From assembly GCF_049994905.1 (NCBI RefSeq), contig NZ_CP188258.1, forward strand, positions 4,030,001 to 4,094,000: a stretch of DNA of 64,000 nt, written 5' to 3'. Positions 26,011-34,111 of this stretch are shown one piece after another. The position numbers and the translations under genes were made by a program. Under the pieces are notes generated by a model. That model worked only from the letters and a program-made list of their open reading frames with translations. It was not told where the DNA came from and ran no database searches. The stretch comes from Diaminobutyricibacter sp049994905 (GTDB lineage Bacteria > Actinomycetota > Actinomycetes > Actinomycetales > Microbacteriaceae). Numbering within the stretch: position 1 is the first letter of the stretch; each line of letters starts with the position of its first letter.

Positions 26011-27325
26011 CAACGGGGTTCTCCTGGCGCGCCTGCCGCCAGTAGGTGCCGTCGGGGAACGCGTACTCGGCGAGCGTCGTCTCGTAGATCTCGGCGCTGT
26101 AGCCGGGCTGCGACGGCAGCACGTAGGCGCCGTTCTCGACGATGCACGGGTCGACGAAATGCTCGTGCAGGTGGTCGACGTACTCCGTCACGCGGTTTTC
26201 GAGCGAACCGGACACCGCGACATAGTCGAACACCGACAAGTGCTGCACCAGCTCGCAGAGTCCGACGCCGCCGGCGTGCGGGCACACCGGAACGTCGAAC
26301 TTCTTCGCCATCAGGTACACCGCGAGAATTTCGTTGATGCTCGCGAGCCGGGCGGAGTCGAGCTGGCAGAAGTCGATCGCCCCGGCCTGGAACAGCTGCT
26401 TGAACAGCACGCGGTTCATGCCGTGTTCACCGGTCGCGACGCCGATCGGCGCGACCGCCCGCCGGATGGCCGCGTGCCCAAGCACGTCGTCGGGGCTGGT
26501 CGGCTCTTCGATCCAGAGCGGCTTGAACCCGGCGAGCGCCTGTACCCACTCGATCGCCTCCGGCACATCCCACACCTGGTTGGCGTCGATCATCAGGTTC
26601 GCGTCCCAGCCGATCACCTCGCGGGCGATCCGGCAGCGACGGATGTCGTCCTCCAGCGATGCGCCGACCTTCAGCTTCACATGGCGATAGCCCGCATCCA
26701 TCGCTTCCTGGCACAGCCGCCGCAGCTTGTCGTCCGAGTAGCCGAGCCAGCCGGCGCTCGTCGTGTAGCAGGGGTAACCGGATGCGTCGAGCTCGGCGAT
26801 CCGTGCGGCCCGCGTCGGTTCCAGCTCGGCCAGGATCGCGATCGCCTCGTCGCGCGTCAGCACATCGGAGAGGTATTGCAGGTCGGCCACGTCGACGAGC
26901 TGCTCGGGCGACATGTCGGCGAGCAGTCGCCACAGCGGCTTGCCGGCCTGGCGGGCAGCGAGATCCCACAGGGCGTTCATGACCGCGGCGAGCGCGAGGT
27001 GCTCGACCCCCTTCTCCGGGCCGAGCCAGCGCAGCTGGGAGTCCGACTTCAGCTCGCGGTAGATGCCGCCGAGGTCTCCGACGAGCTCCTCGACGCTGCG
27101 GCCGATCAGCGGTTCGGCGCGCTGCTGTGCTGCGAGCACGCAGATGTCGTTGCCACGGCCGATGGTGAAGGTGAAGCCGAAGCCCTCGACATCCGGCGCA
27201 TCGGTGCGCAGCACCACATAGGCCGCAGAATAGTCGGCGTCCTTGTTCATCGCATCGGAGCCGTCAGCGCTCAGCGACGTGGGAAAGCGCAGGTCGTAGA
27301 CGTCGACCGCGGTGATCCGTGTCAT
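25985..27325 (-). CDS. L-fuconate dehydratase
   Basis: 446 residues, matching fuconate dehydratases (about 440). The enolase-superfamily residues are HVKLKVGAS (Lys-x-Lys), LMIDANQVW, WIEEPTSPDD and TGEHGMNR, with a late His in PHAGGVGLCE. It starts ITAVDVYDLRFPTSLSADGSD, a form specific to the fuconate/rhamnonate dehydratase group. It converts L-fuconate to 2-keto-3-deoxy-L-fuconate. The gene is the last of a four-gene unit with every L-fucose route enzyme except the first dehydrogenase. It overlaps the SDR stop by 4 nt. Confidence 0.92.
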   Translation of the reverse strand: MTRITAVDVYDLRFPTSLSADGSDAMNKDADYSAAYVVLRTDAPDVEGFGFTFTIGRGNDICVLAAQQRAEPLIGRSVEELVGDLGGIYRELKSDSQLRWLGPEKGVEHLALAAVMNALWDLAARQAGKPLWRLLADMSPEQLVDVADLQYLSDVLTRDEAIAILAELEPTRAARIAELDASGYPCYTTSAGWLGYSDDKLRRLCQEAMDAGYRHVKLKVGASLEDDIRRCRIAREVIGWDANLMIDANQVWDVPEAIEWVQALAGFKPLWIEEPTSPDDVLGHAAIRRAVAPIGVATGEHGMNRVLFKQLFQAGAIDFCQLDSARLASINEILAVYLMAKKFDVPVCPHAGGVGLCELVQHLSVFDYVAVSGSLENRVTEYVDHLHEHFVDPCIVENGAYVLPSQPGYSAEIYETTLAEYAFPDGTYWRQARQENPVVTTQRTSG

Positions 27326-28083
27326 TTGCGTCCCCCTGCCGGACGCACGCGCAGGTGCGTCATTCCGCCGTCGACCTCGAGGGCTGTGCCCGTGACAGAA
27401 CCGGACATCGGGCTCGCGAGGAAGGCGACCGCATCCGCGACCTCCGACGGCTGCACCATGCGCCCGGTCGCCTGGCGCGCGTCGAGGGCGGCACGCTCCG
27501 CGACGGGGTCGGCGAAGCCCTCGAGCATCCGGTCGACGAACGGAGTGGCGACGGTCGCAGGGCTCACGCAGTTCACGCGGATGCCCTCGGCGATGTGATC
27601 GGTCGCCATTGCGTAGGTGAGCGCGAGCACGGCACCTTTCGACGCCGCGTAGAGTGCGCGCTGCGGCAGGCCGTTCAGGGCGGCGATGGAACACAGGTTC
27701 ACGACCGACGCAGACGGGGAAAGCCGCAGCCACGGCAGCGCTGCCGCCGTCACCCGCGCCATCCCGGTGACGTTCACGTCGAGAACGCGCGCCCATTCGG
27801 CGTCGTCATTCTCCTCGACGGTCCCGACCGCGCTGATCCCGGCGTTGTTGACGACGATGTCGATGCGCCCGAACGCCTTGGCGACGGATGCGATGGCCCG
27901 CTGCACGCTCGCACGGTCGGTCACGTCGGCTTCGAAGGCGACGAGCGGATGCCGCACCGCCTCAGTCGCCCGGTCCAGCACCGCGACCCGGGCTCCGCGA
28001 GCCGCCAGGGTCTGTGCCGTCGCGAGCCCGATGCCCGATGCCCCGCCGGTGACCACAGCGACGAGGTTCTCGAAGTCGTTCAC
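27322..28083 (-). CDS. SDR oxidoreductase, probable 2-keto-3-deoxy-L-fuconate dehydrogenase
   Basis: 253 residues, GTG start at 28083 overlapping the upstream stop by 4 nt. It shows the cofactor motif TGGASGIG (about residues 12-19), NNAG (about 81-84), and the Ser-Tyr-Lys set in CSIAALNGLPQRALYAASK. SDR enzymes of this group oxidise C4 of 2-keto-3-deoxy-L-fuconate to the 2,4-diketo acid with NAD. Assignment to that step rests on the neighbours: dehydratase downstream and diketo-acid hydrolase upstream. Confidence 0.88.
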   Translation of the reverse strand: MNDFENLVAVVTGGASGIGLATAQTLAARGARVAVLDRATEAVRHPLVAFEADVTDRASVQRAIASVAKAFGRIDIVVNNAGISAVGTVEENDDAEWARVLDVNVTGMARVTAAALPWLRLSPSASVVNLCSIAALNGLPQRALYAASKGAVLALTYAMATDHIAEGIRVNCVSPATVATPFVDRMLEGFADPVAERAALDARQATGRMVQPSEVADAVAFLASPMSGSVTGTALEVDGGMTHLRVRPAGGRK

Positions 28084-28934
28084 GCCTGCACCATCCTCTG
28101 CCGGGCCTGTCCGAGCCCGTCGATCTCGAGTTCGACGACGTCGCCGGCCCGCAGGTACGGGGTGCCGGGGATGCCGAGCGCGACACCGGCGGGGGTGCCG
28201 GTGTTGATGACGTCGCCGGGGTGCAGCACCATGAACTGGCTCAGGTACCAGACGACGTGGGCGACCGAGAAGAGCATGTTCGCGGTCGTGCCGGCTTGCC
28301 GCACCTCGCCGTTGACCCGCAGGCGCAGGCCGAGTTGCTGGGGATCGGCCACCTGGGAGGCCGGAACCAGGTCGGGCCCGAACGGGTTGAACGTCTCGCA
28401 GCTCTTGCCTTTGTCCCACTGGCCGCCGCGTTCGAGCTGGAACTCGCGCTCGGAGACGTCGTTCGACACGGCATAGCCGGCGACATGAGCGAGCGCGTCG
28501 GCGGGCGAATCCAGGTACCGGGCGGTCGACCCGATGACGACGCCGAGCTCGACCTCCCAGTCGGTTTTCGTGGATGCGCGCGGAATGAGCACATCGTCGA
28601 ATGGTCCGACCATCGTGGTCGGGTCCTTCATGAAGACGACGGGCTCGGCCGGGAGCGCCTGCCCCGTCTCCTCGGCGTGGTCGCTGTAGTTGAGGCCGAT
28701 GCAGACGATCTTGCCGGGGCGGGCGATCGGGGCGCCGACGCGGAGCGTTCCTGGGTCGAATTCGGGGAGCGTGGCCAGCGCGTCCGCCACACGCTCCAGG
28801 CCGCCGGCGCCGAAGAAGGCTCCGTCGAAGTCGGGCGTGACGGAGCGCGCATCGAGGGTGCGCCCAGCGTGGCGCACCACGGGGATCTCCTCGCCGGGTG
28901 CGCCGAGGCGGGCGAGGGTGAACGTTTCGGTCAT
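28080..28934 (-). CDS. fumarylacetoacetate hydrolase family, probable 2,4-diketo-3-deoxy-L-fuconate hydrolase
   Basis: 284 residues. The FAH fold metal ligands are in DWEVELGVVIG (Glu-x-Glu) with Asp in VSNDVSERE, and KGKSCETFNPFGP is typical of the bacterial FahA-like group. In the L-fucose route this enzyme cleaves the 2,4-diketo acid to pyruvate and L-lactate. Both ends overlap neighbours by 4 nt (ATGA/GTGA), so it is translated within one coupled unit with lactonase, SDR and dehydratase. Confidence 0.88.
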   Translation of the reverse strand: MTETFTLARLGAPGEEIPVVRHAGRTLDARSVTPDFDGAFFGAGGLERVADALATLPEFDPGTLRVGAPIARPGKIVCIGLNYSDHAEETGQALPAEPVVFMKDPTTMVGPFDDVLIPRASTKTDWEVELGVVIGSTARYLDSPADALAHVAGYAVSNDVSEREFQLERGGQWDKGKSCETFNPFGPDLVPASQVADPQQLGLRLRVNGEVRQAGTTANMLFSVAHVVWYLSQFMVLHPGDVINTGTPAGVALGIPGTPYLRAGDVVELEIDGLGQARQRMVQA

Positions 28935-29794
28935 GCGTTGCCTTTCGTGTTGTCCAGTCGGTAGAACGAGCGGGCGGTGCCCGCGAGAATGGCGCGCCGG
29001 TCGTCGGCGCCCAGCCCGGTGAGCAGCTCGGAGATGCCCTGCCAGACCCGTGCGTATCCGCCGGCGATCAGCGAGACCGGCCAGTCGCCGCCGTACATGA
29101 GGCGATCGGCGCCGAAGACCTCGAGCGCGCGATCGAAGACGGGGCGCACCGATTCGACGGTCCAGTCTCCGGGCTGGCCCGCAGCCGAGTACAGCCCGGA
29201 GACCTTGCCGCGGACCAGAGGATTCCCGGCCACTTCGCCGATCAGGGACGACCAGGGCTCCGGGTCGTCGAGGCCGATCGGGGGCTTGTTCAGGTGGTCG
29301 AGCACCATCGCCAGGCGCGGATGCCGTTCCGAGATCGCGAGCACGGCCCGCAGGTGCTCGGGCAGCACACCGACGACGTCGAACGGAACGCCCGCGTCTT
29401 CGAGCAGGCCGAGCGTGTCGTCGACGTCGGGGCGCGCGAGGAAGTGCGGGTCGGCCTGATCGTGGATGAGCGCGCGGACGCCGCAGAACAGCGGCTCGCG
29501 CTGCAACTCGGCCAGCCGCACGGCTGCGCGGTCGGGATCGTCGAGCGGGACCCATCCGACCACGCCGGCCACCACGGGGTTGCGCCGGGCGACCTCGAAC
29601 ATGAAATCGGTGTCGGCGTCGTTGTCGGCGGACTGCACGAGCACGGTGCCCGTCACGCCGGCGGCGTCGAACTCCGGCAGCACGTCGGACATGTCGAAGG
29701 AGCGGTACAGCACGCCGGCCTCCGGTCCCAGCCAGGCGTATTCGGCCCGGTCGAGAGTCCAGACGTGCTGATGGGCGTCGATGATCCCGGTCAT
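28931..29794 (-). CDS. amidohydrolase family, probable L-fuconolactonase
   Basis: 287 residues, starting at ATG 29794 with GAGGGGAGAA upstream. It opens with GIIDAHQHVW, the metal-binding HxH-type N-terminus of amidohydrolase-2 lactonases, followed by EYAWLGPE, a form seen in fuconolactonases. VLDHLNKPP (about residue 165) and MYGGDWPVSL (about 235) supply further ligands. It opens L-fucono-1,5-lactone to L-fuconate. It is the first gene of the fucose unit and is divergent from the FadR-type regulator. Confidence 0.88.
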   Translation of the reverse strand: MTGIIDAHQHVWTLDRAEYAWLGPEAGVLYRSFDMSDVLPEFDAAGVTGTVLVQSADNDADTDFMFEVARRNPVVAGVVGWVPLDDPDRAAVRLAELQREPLFCGVRALIHDQADPHFLARPDVDDTLGLLEDAGVPFDVVGVLPEHLRAVLAISERHPRLAMVLDHLNKPPIGLDDPEPWSSLIGEVAGNPLVRGKVSGLYSAAGQPGDWTVESVRPVFDRALEVFGADRLMYGGDWPVSLIAGGYARVWQGISELLTGLGADDRRAILAGTARSFYRLDNTKGNA

Positions 29795-29819
29795 GCGGTT
29801 CTCCCCTCGCGACGGTCGA

Positions 29820-29832
29820 TTGGTCTGATGAC
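29820..29832. promoter_or_regulatory. candidate FadR-type operator, fucose unit
   Basis: TTGGTCTGATGAC lies between the divergent fuconolactonase and regulator starts. It shares TTGGTYTGA with the palindrome TTGGTTTGACCAA at 31681, which fits the TGGT-N3-ACCA style of FadR-subfamily operators. Confidence 0.5.
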
Positions 29833-29835
29833 TCC

Positions 29836-29841
29836 TAAGCT
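29836..29841 (+). promoter_or_regulatory. -10 element of a leaderless promoter
   Basis: TAAGCT is followed by six bases (GTGCGC) and the ATG of the FadR-type regulator, so transcription should begin at or next to the start codon. The same TAGGCT-GTGCGC-ATG arrangement occurs before the other FadR-type gene at 47549. Confidence 0.55.
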
Positions 29842-29847
29842 GTGCGC

Positions 29848-30609
29848 ATGGCAACGAACGCACCCGAGGACATTCCGCCCCGCTCCCGCTCGAATGTCGT
29901 GATCGACGGCATCCGCGACATGATCACCAGTGGTCGGCTCGGCGCCGGTTCCAAACTGCCCGCCGAACGGGAACTGAGCGGACTGCTCGGCGTCTCCCGC
30001 GGGCCGCTGCGCGAAGGAGTCCGCGCGCTCGTGATCCTGGGCGTGCTCGAAACGCGGCAGGGTGACGGAACCTACGTGACCTCCCTCGGCCCCGGGCAAC
30101 TGTCCGCGCCGCTCGGGATGCTCACCGAACTGCAGAGCCCGGAAGACAGTGTGCACCTGCTCGGCGTTCGACGTGTGCTGGAGCCGGAGGCGGCGGCGCA
30201 CGCCGCGGTGCGCATGACGGATGCGGACATCGCCGAGGCGGAGCGCATCCTGGACGCCGGGCAGTCGCTTCTCGATGGCGGAACGGACATCGACATCGAG
30301 GCCACGATCGACGTGGACACCGACTTCCACCGGCTGATCGCGCGGGCCAGCGGCAACCCGGCGTTCGCGGCGATCATCGAAGCGCTCGTGGGGCGCACGG
30401 CGCGCGCGCGGCTGTGGCGGGCCATCCACCAGCAGGGTGCGGTGCAGGAGACGCAGCGGGAGCACCGCGCGATCCTCGATGCGCTGGCGGCGCGCGACCC
30501 CGACCGGGCGCGCATCCGGATGAGCGTCCATGTGCTCGGGGTCGAAGAGTTCACGGCGGCGAACCTGGAGGGTCTCGGCGGCGCGGCGGCCGAGACCACC
30601 CAGGACTGA
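29848..30609 (+). CDS. GntR/FadR family regulator of the L-fucose genes
   Basis: 253 residues. Winged helix LPAERELSGLLGVSRGPLRE (about residues 34-53), then an all-helical FCD ligand domain with DTDFHRLIARASGNPAF (about 154-170), whose Asp and His are metal ligands. Divergent from the fuconolactonase gene and ending 4 bp from the convergent fucose dehydrogenase, so it sits in the middle of its probable regulon. Inducer unknown; a fucose-route acid is likely. ATG 29848 is preferred over GTG 29842 because TAAGCT is spaced 6 nt from it. Confidence 0.9.
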   Translation: MATNAPEDIPPRSRSNVVIDGIRDMITSGRLGAGSKLPAERELSGLLGVSRGPLREGVRALVILGVLETRQGDGTYVTSLGPGQLSAPLGMLTELQSPEDSVHLLGVRRVLEPEAAAHAAVRMTDADIAEAERILDAGQSLLDGGTDIDIEATIDVDTDFHRLIARASGNPAFAAIIEALVGRTARARLWRAIHQQGAVQETQREHRAILDALAARDPDRARIRMSVHVLGVEEFTAANLEGLGGAAAETTQD

Positions 30610-30613
30610 CAGG

Positions 30614-31585
30614 TCAGGCACGGCGGACCAGGCCGCGTTCGGTGAGGGCGTTCCAGAACTCCTCGGGGATGACCGCTTCGTAGCGCGCCACCGTTCCGGC
30701 CACCTGGGCGGCCGTCCTCAGCCCGACGACGACCGACACGACGGCCGGGTGGCGGAGGGGGAACGCGATGGCGGCCTCGGGCAGGGTGATGCCGAACTCC
30801 TCGCAGACATCCGCGAGAGCGTTCGCATGCGCGAGGAGGTCAGCGGGCGCCTGCGCATAGTCGTAGTGAGCGTCGGCGGGTGGTCGCGGCGTGGCCAGGA
30901 GCCCGGAGTTGTAGACGGCGGCAGCCACGATGCCGACCCCTCGTGCTTCGGCGACCGGGAGGAGGTCGTCGAGTGCACCCTGCTCGAGCAGGGTGTAGCG
31001 CCCGGCCAGCATGATGACGTCGACGTCGTGGCGGCGCACGAATTCCGCGGGCATCGCCGACTGGTTCATGCCGGCGCCGACTGCGCGGAGCACGCCCTCG
31101 TCGCGCAGTTCGATCAGAGCGGGGATGGCCTCGGCGTTCGCCTGGTCGCCGCGCTCGTCGGGATCGTGCAGGTACGCGATGTCGATGCGATCGAGCCCGA
31201 GACGTTCGAGGCTTTCGAAGAGGGAGCGGCGGATGCCGTCACGACTGAGATCCCACTCGCGGCGCAGTGTGGCCGGGACGATGAAGCCTTCCTCGTCCAT
31301 GGTCCCCTCCGGGTACCCGCTCGGCACCAGCAGCCGGCCGACCTTGGTGGAGAGCACGAACTCGTCGCGCGGCCGCGTCGAGAGCGCGGCCCCGAGGCGG
31401 CGCTCAGAGAGGCCGACACCGTAGTGCGGGGCCGTATCGAAGTAGCGGATGCCCGCATCCCACGCCGCGTCGACAGCCGCCGAGGCCTCCTCGTCGGAGG
31501 TCTCACGAAACAGGTTGCCGAGCTGGGCGGCGCCCATCCCGAGTTCGGTCAGCGACAGGGTCGATCGTAGGGTGCGGCTGAGCAT
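30614..31585 (-). CDS. aldo/keto reductase, probable L-fucose (D-threo-aldose) 1-dehydrogenase
   Basis: 323 residues from ATG 31585, which has GGAGG 8 nt upstream; an earlier ATG at 31600 has none. The catalytic set is Asp and Tyr in RYFDTAPHYG, Lys in VLSTKVGRL and His in AYLHDPDE. MDEEGFIVPATLRREWDLSR and the absence of a long C-terminal loop match D-threo-aldose 1-dehydrogenases, which oxidise L-fucose to its lactone with NAD(P). It supplies the first step of the pathway encoded at 25985-29794. A FadR-type operator overlaps its promoter. Confidence 0.88.
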   Translation of the reverse strand: MLSRTLRSTLSLTELGMGAAQLGNLFRETSDEEASAAVDAAWDAGIRYFDTAPHYGVGLSERRLGAALSTRPRDEFVLSTKVGRLLVPSGYPEGTMDEEGFIVPATLRREWDLSRDGIRRSLFESLERLGLDRIDIAYLHDPDERGDQANAEAIPALIELRDEGVLRAVGAGMNQSAMPAEFVRRHDVDVIMLAGRYTLLEQGALDDLLPVAEARGVGIVAAAVYNSGLLATPRPPADAHYDYAQAPADLLAHANALADVCEEFGITLPEAAIAFPLRHPAVVSVVVGLRTAAQVAGTVARYEAVIPEEFWNALTERGLVRRA

Positions 31586-31617
31586 CGAGGGAACCTCCAT
31601 TGGAACAAGACTTCCTA

Positions 31618-31630
31618 AAGGTTAGACCAA
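31618..31630. promoter_or_regulatory. candidate FadR-type operator before fucose dehydrogenase
   Basis: AAGGTTAGACCAA, whose complement is TTGGTCTAACCTT. It sits about 35 bp before the fucose dehydrogenase start and matches the TTGGTYTRA half of the sites at 29820 and 31681. Confidence 0.45.
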
Positions 31631-31680
31631 CCCTCGCCGATTTACCATTAACCTGCGATGATTGAGGCATTACGACGAAA

Positions 31681-31693
31681 TTGGTTTGACCAA
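31681..31693. promoter_or_regulatory. candidate FadR-type operator before the ED-type operon
   Basis: TTGGTTTGACCAA is a perfect TTGGT/ACCAA palindrome with a 3-bp centre, 20 bp before the dehydrogenase start at 31714. It is the best of three related sites and places the ED-type operon in the same regulon as the fucose genes. Confidence 0.55.
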
Positions 31694-31713
31694 AGCTCGA
31701 AAATGGAGGCTCA

Positions 31714-32748
31714 ATGCTGACCGCCGCCTACACCGGCAACTCGACGATCGCGATCGCGGAAGCCGAGCCGGCCCCACCCGGCCCCGGCCAGGTCCAGCTC
31801 CGGGTCGCCTACGTCGGCCTGTGCGGGACCGACCTGCACATCCTCCACGGCAACATGGATGCTCGCGTGCATCTGCCGCTCGTGTTCGGCCACGAGATGA
31901 GCGGTATCGTCGCCGCGGTCGGTGCCGGTGTGACCGGCTGGACCGTCGGCCAGGCCGTCACGGTCATGCCCCTCGACTGGGACGGCACCTGCCCGGCCTG
32001 CCTCGCCGGCAACCAGCACATCTGCCAGAACCTCGACTTCATCGGCATCGACTCGCCCGGTGCGCTCCAGCCGCTCTGGAATGTGCCCGCTGCGACGCTC
32101 GTAGCGCTTCCCGCCGGGATCGCTCTGGATGCCGCCGCACTGGTCGAACCGGTCGCCGTCGCCGTGCACGACGTGCGGCGATCCGAGCTGGTGGCCGGTG
32201 ACAAGGCGGTCGTGATCGGCGGAGGGCCGATCGGCGTCCTGATCGCCACCGTCGCCCAGGCGTTCGGCGCCGACGTCGCCGTGATAGAGCTCGACCCTCG
32301 GAGACGGGCCCAGATCGCGGCGCTCGGGTTCGAAACGCTCGATCCCCGGGAAACCGACCAGGTGGCGTGGGTGGACGCGTGGACGAGCGGCGTCGGAGCC
32401 GACGTGGTCTTCGAAGTTTCGGGCTCCGCAGCCGCTGTTCTCGGGGCCACGTCTCTTGCCAAGGTCCGCGGCACGCTCGTGGTGGTGGCCATCCACCCCA
32501 CACCCCGCGAAATCGACCTGCAACGCCTCTTCTGGCGTGAGCTGCGCATCCTCGGCGCGCGCGTCTACCAGCGCACCGATTTCGAGCGGGCCGTCGAACT
32601 CGTTGCGGACGGAACGATCCCCAGCGACGTGCTCATCACTGCGATCGTGCCTCTCTCCGAGACTCGGGCCGCCTTCGACGATCTCGAGAGCGGGCGGGCG
32701 ATGAAGGTGCTGGTCGATGTCCAGGCCGGGCAGGACGAGGACCGATGA
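31714..32748 (+). CDS. zinc-dependent medium-chain alcohol dehydrogenase
   Basis: 344 residues. The catalytic zinc ligands are Cys in LCGTDLHILHG (about residue 38) and His-Glu in FGHEMSG (about 60-61). A structural-zinc loop CPACLAGNQHIC has three cysteines; the usual first one is replaced by Asp. The Rossmann motif GGGPIG is near residue 168. It belongs with sorbitol/threonine dehydrogenase-like enzymes that oxidise polyols or sugar acids. It heads a four-gene coupled operon ending in KDPG aldolase and KDG kinase. GGAGG precedes the ATG, and a FadR-type palindrome lies just upstream. Confidence 0.88.
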   Translation: MLTAAYTGNSTIAIAEAEPAPPGPGQVQLRVAYVGLCGTDLHILHGNMDARVHLPLVFGHEMSGIVAAVGAGVTGWTVGQAVTVMPLDWDGTCPACLAGNQHICQNLDFIGIDSPGALQPLWNVPAATLVALPAGIALDAAALVEPVAVAVHDVRRSELVAGDKAVVIGGGPIGVLIATVAQAFGADVAVIELDPRRRAQIAALGFETLDPRETDQVAWVDAWTSGVGADVVFEVSGSAAAVLGATSLAKVRGTLVVVAIHPTPREIDLQRLFWRELRILGARVYQRTDFERAVELVADGTIPSDVLITAIVPLSETRAAFDDLESGRAMKVLVDVQAGQDEDR

Positions 32749-33503
32749 GCGGGCTGTTCGATCTCACGGGCTCCCTTGCGGTGGTTACCGGTGCGAGCAG
32801 GGGCATCGGCTTCGCCATGGCCACCGCCCTTGCGGCTGCGGGCGCCGACATCATCGGGGTGAGTTCGGGCATCCCGCCGCAAGGCAGCGCCATCGCCGAC
32901 ACGGTCGCTTCACACGGCCGGTCCTTCGAAGCCCGTGCAGTGGACTTCGCCGATCGGGACGCGGTCATCGCCCTCGGCGACGACCTCCGGGACCGGGGGG
33001 TCGACATCCTCATCAACAACGCCGGGACCATCGAGCGCCAGCCGGCGGAACAGCACGCCCTCGAGCTCTGGGATCGCGTGATCGCTGTCAACCTGTCCAG
33101 CCAGTTCGTCCTCACCCAGGCGCTCGCCCACGGGATGCTCGAACGCGGCCGGGGGAAGATCGTCTTCACTGCCAGCCTGCTGAGCTTCCAGGGCGGCATC
33201 AACGTTCCGGGATATGCTGCGGCCAAGTCCGGCATCGCAGGGCTCGTGAAAGCTCTCGCAAATGAGTGGACGGAGCGCGGCGTGAACGTCAATGCGATCG
33301 CACCCGGATACATCGCCACCGACAACACGGCAGCGCTACGATCAGATCCCGGTCGCTCCCGTGCCATCGTCGATCGCATCCCGGCGGGACGGTGGGGCAA
33401 CCCCGACGACCTGGCCGGTGCCACCGTGTTCCTTTCGTCGTCGGCGTCCGACTACGTGTCCGGGGTGGTGCTGCCCGTCGACGGCGGGTGGCTGGGACGA
33501 TGA
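32745..33503 (+). CDS. SDR oxidoreductase, gluconate 5-dehydrogenase / KduD-like
   Basis: 252 residues, overlapping the upstream stop by 4 nt. Cofactor motif TGASRGIG (about residues 16-23), NNAG (about 91-94), and Ser...YAAAKSG with the catalytic Tyr-Lys. The overall pattern resembles 2-deoxy-D-gluconate 3-dehydrogenase (KduD), which interconverts keto-deoxy sugar acids. In this operon it likely produces 2-keto-3-deoxy-gluconate or oxidises a related acid before phosphorylation by the kinase encoded two genes later. Confidence 0.85.
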   Translation: MSGLFDLTGSLAVVTGASRGIGFAMATALAAAGADIIGVSSGIPPQGSAIADTVASHGRSFEARAVDFADRDAVIALGDDLRDRGVDILINNAGTIERQPAEQHALELWDRVIAVNLSSQFVLTQALAHGMLERGRGKIVFTASLLSFQGGINVPGYAAAKSGIAGLVKALANEWTERGVNVNAIAPGYIATDNTAALRSDPGRSRAIVDRIPAGRWGNPDDLAGATVFLSSSASDYVSGVVLPVDGGWLGR

Positions 33504-34111
33504 CCCTCGACGGCCAGATCATCGTGCCCGTCATCGTCATCGACGATGCCGCACAGGCGGTCGACCTTGTCGGCGCACTTCTCGGGGGCGGGATCGCCTG
33601 CGCTGAGATCACGTTTCGCACGACCGCCGCCGTCGACGCGATCCGGGCGACCTCGAGCATCGCAGGCTTCACCGTCGGGGCCGGGACAGTTCTCACGACC
33701 GACGACGTCGACCGTGCAGCCGACGCAGGAGCTCGTTTCGTCGTGAGTCCCGGCTTCGCCCAGGACGTGGTGGAACGCTCGCTCGAGCGGGGCCTGGAAG
33801 TCCTTCCGGGCGTGGCGACCGCGACCGAGGTCATGCGCGCCGCACGGATCGGGATCTCCCGCGTCAAGTTCTTCCCGGCCGCACAGCTGGGCGGACCTGC
33901 AGCGATCGCAGCACTCAGCGGACCGTTTCCAGACGCGACCTTCCTGCCCAGTGGCGGCGTGACGGCCGAGAACGCCTCCGACTACCTCGCCGTTCCTGCC
34001 GTCTTCGCGGTCAGCGGCAGCTGGATGGCGACGCGCGCCCTCATCGCCGATGGCGCGTTCACCGAGATCGAGCGACGCAGCCGCGAATCCGTCGAGAAAC
34101 TGTCGTCGTGA
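33500..34111 (+). CDS. eda: KDPG/KHG aldolase (2-dehydro-3-deoxy-phosphogluconate aldolase)
   Basis: 203 residues, the normal size. It has CAEITFRTTAAVDAIR (catalytic Glu about 38), GAGTVLTTDD, and VKFFPAAQLGGPAAI (Schiff-base Lys about 126). It splits 2-keto-3-deoxy-6-phosphogluconate to pyruvate and glyceraldehyde 3-phosphate. Start and stop overlap both neighbours by 4 nt; the ATG at 33500 lies in the SDR stop. Context with kdgK confirms an Entner-Doudoroff-type branch. Confidence 0.93.
   Translation: MTLDGQIIVPVIVIDDAAQAVDLVGALLGGGIACAEITFRTTAAVDAIRATSSIAGFTVGAGTVLTTDDVDRAADAGARFVVSPGFAQDVVERSLERGLEVLPGVATATEVMRAARIGISRVKFFPAAQLGGPAAIAALSGPFPDATFLPSGGVTAENASDYLAVPAVFAVSGSWMATRALIADGAFTEIERRSRESVEKLSS

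Noticed and set aside
24009..26045. A 678-codon open frame on the plus strand
   Set aside because: It is a +1 shadow of the Dcu-type and M20 genes, rich in Arg and His, with no recognisable domain.
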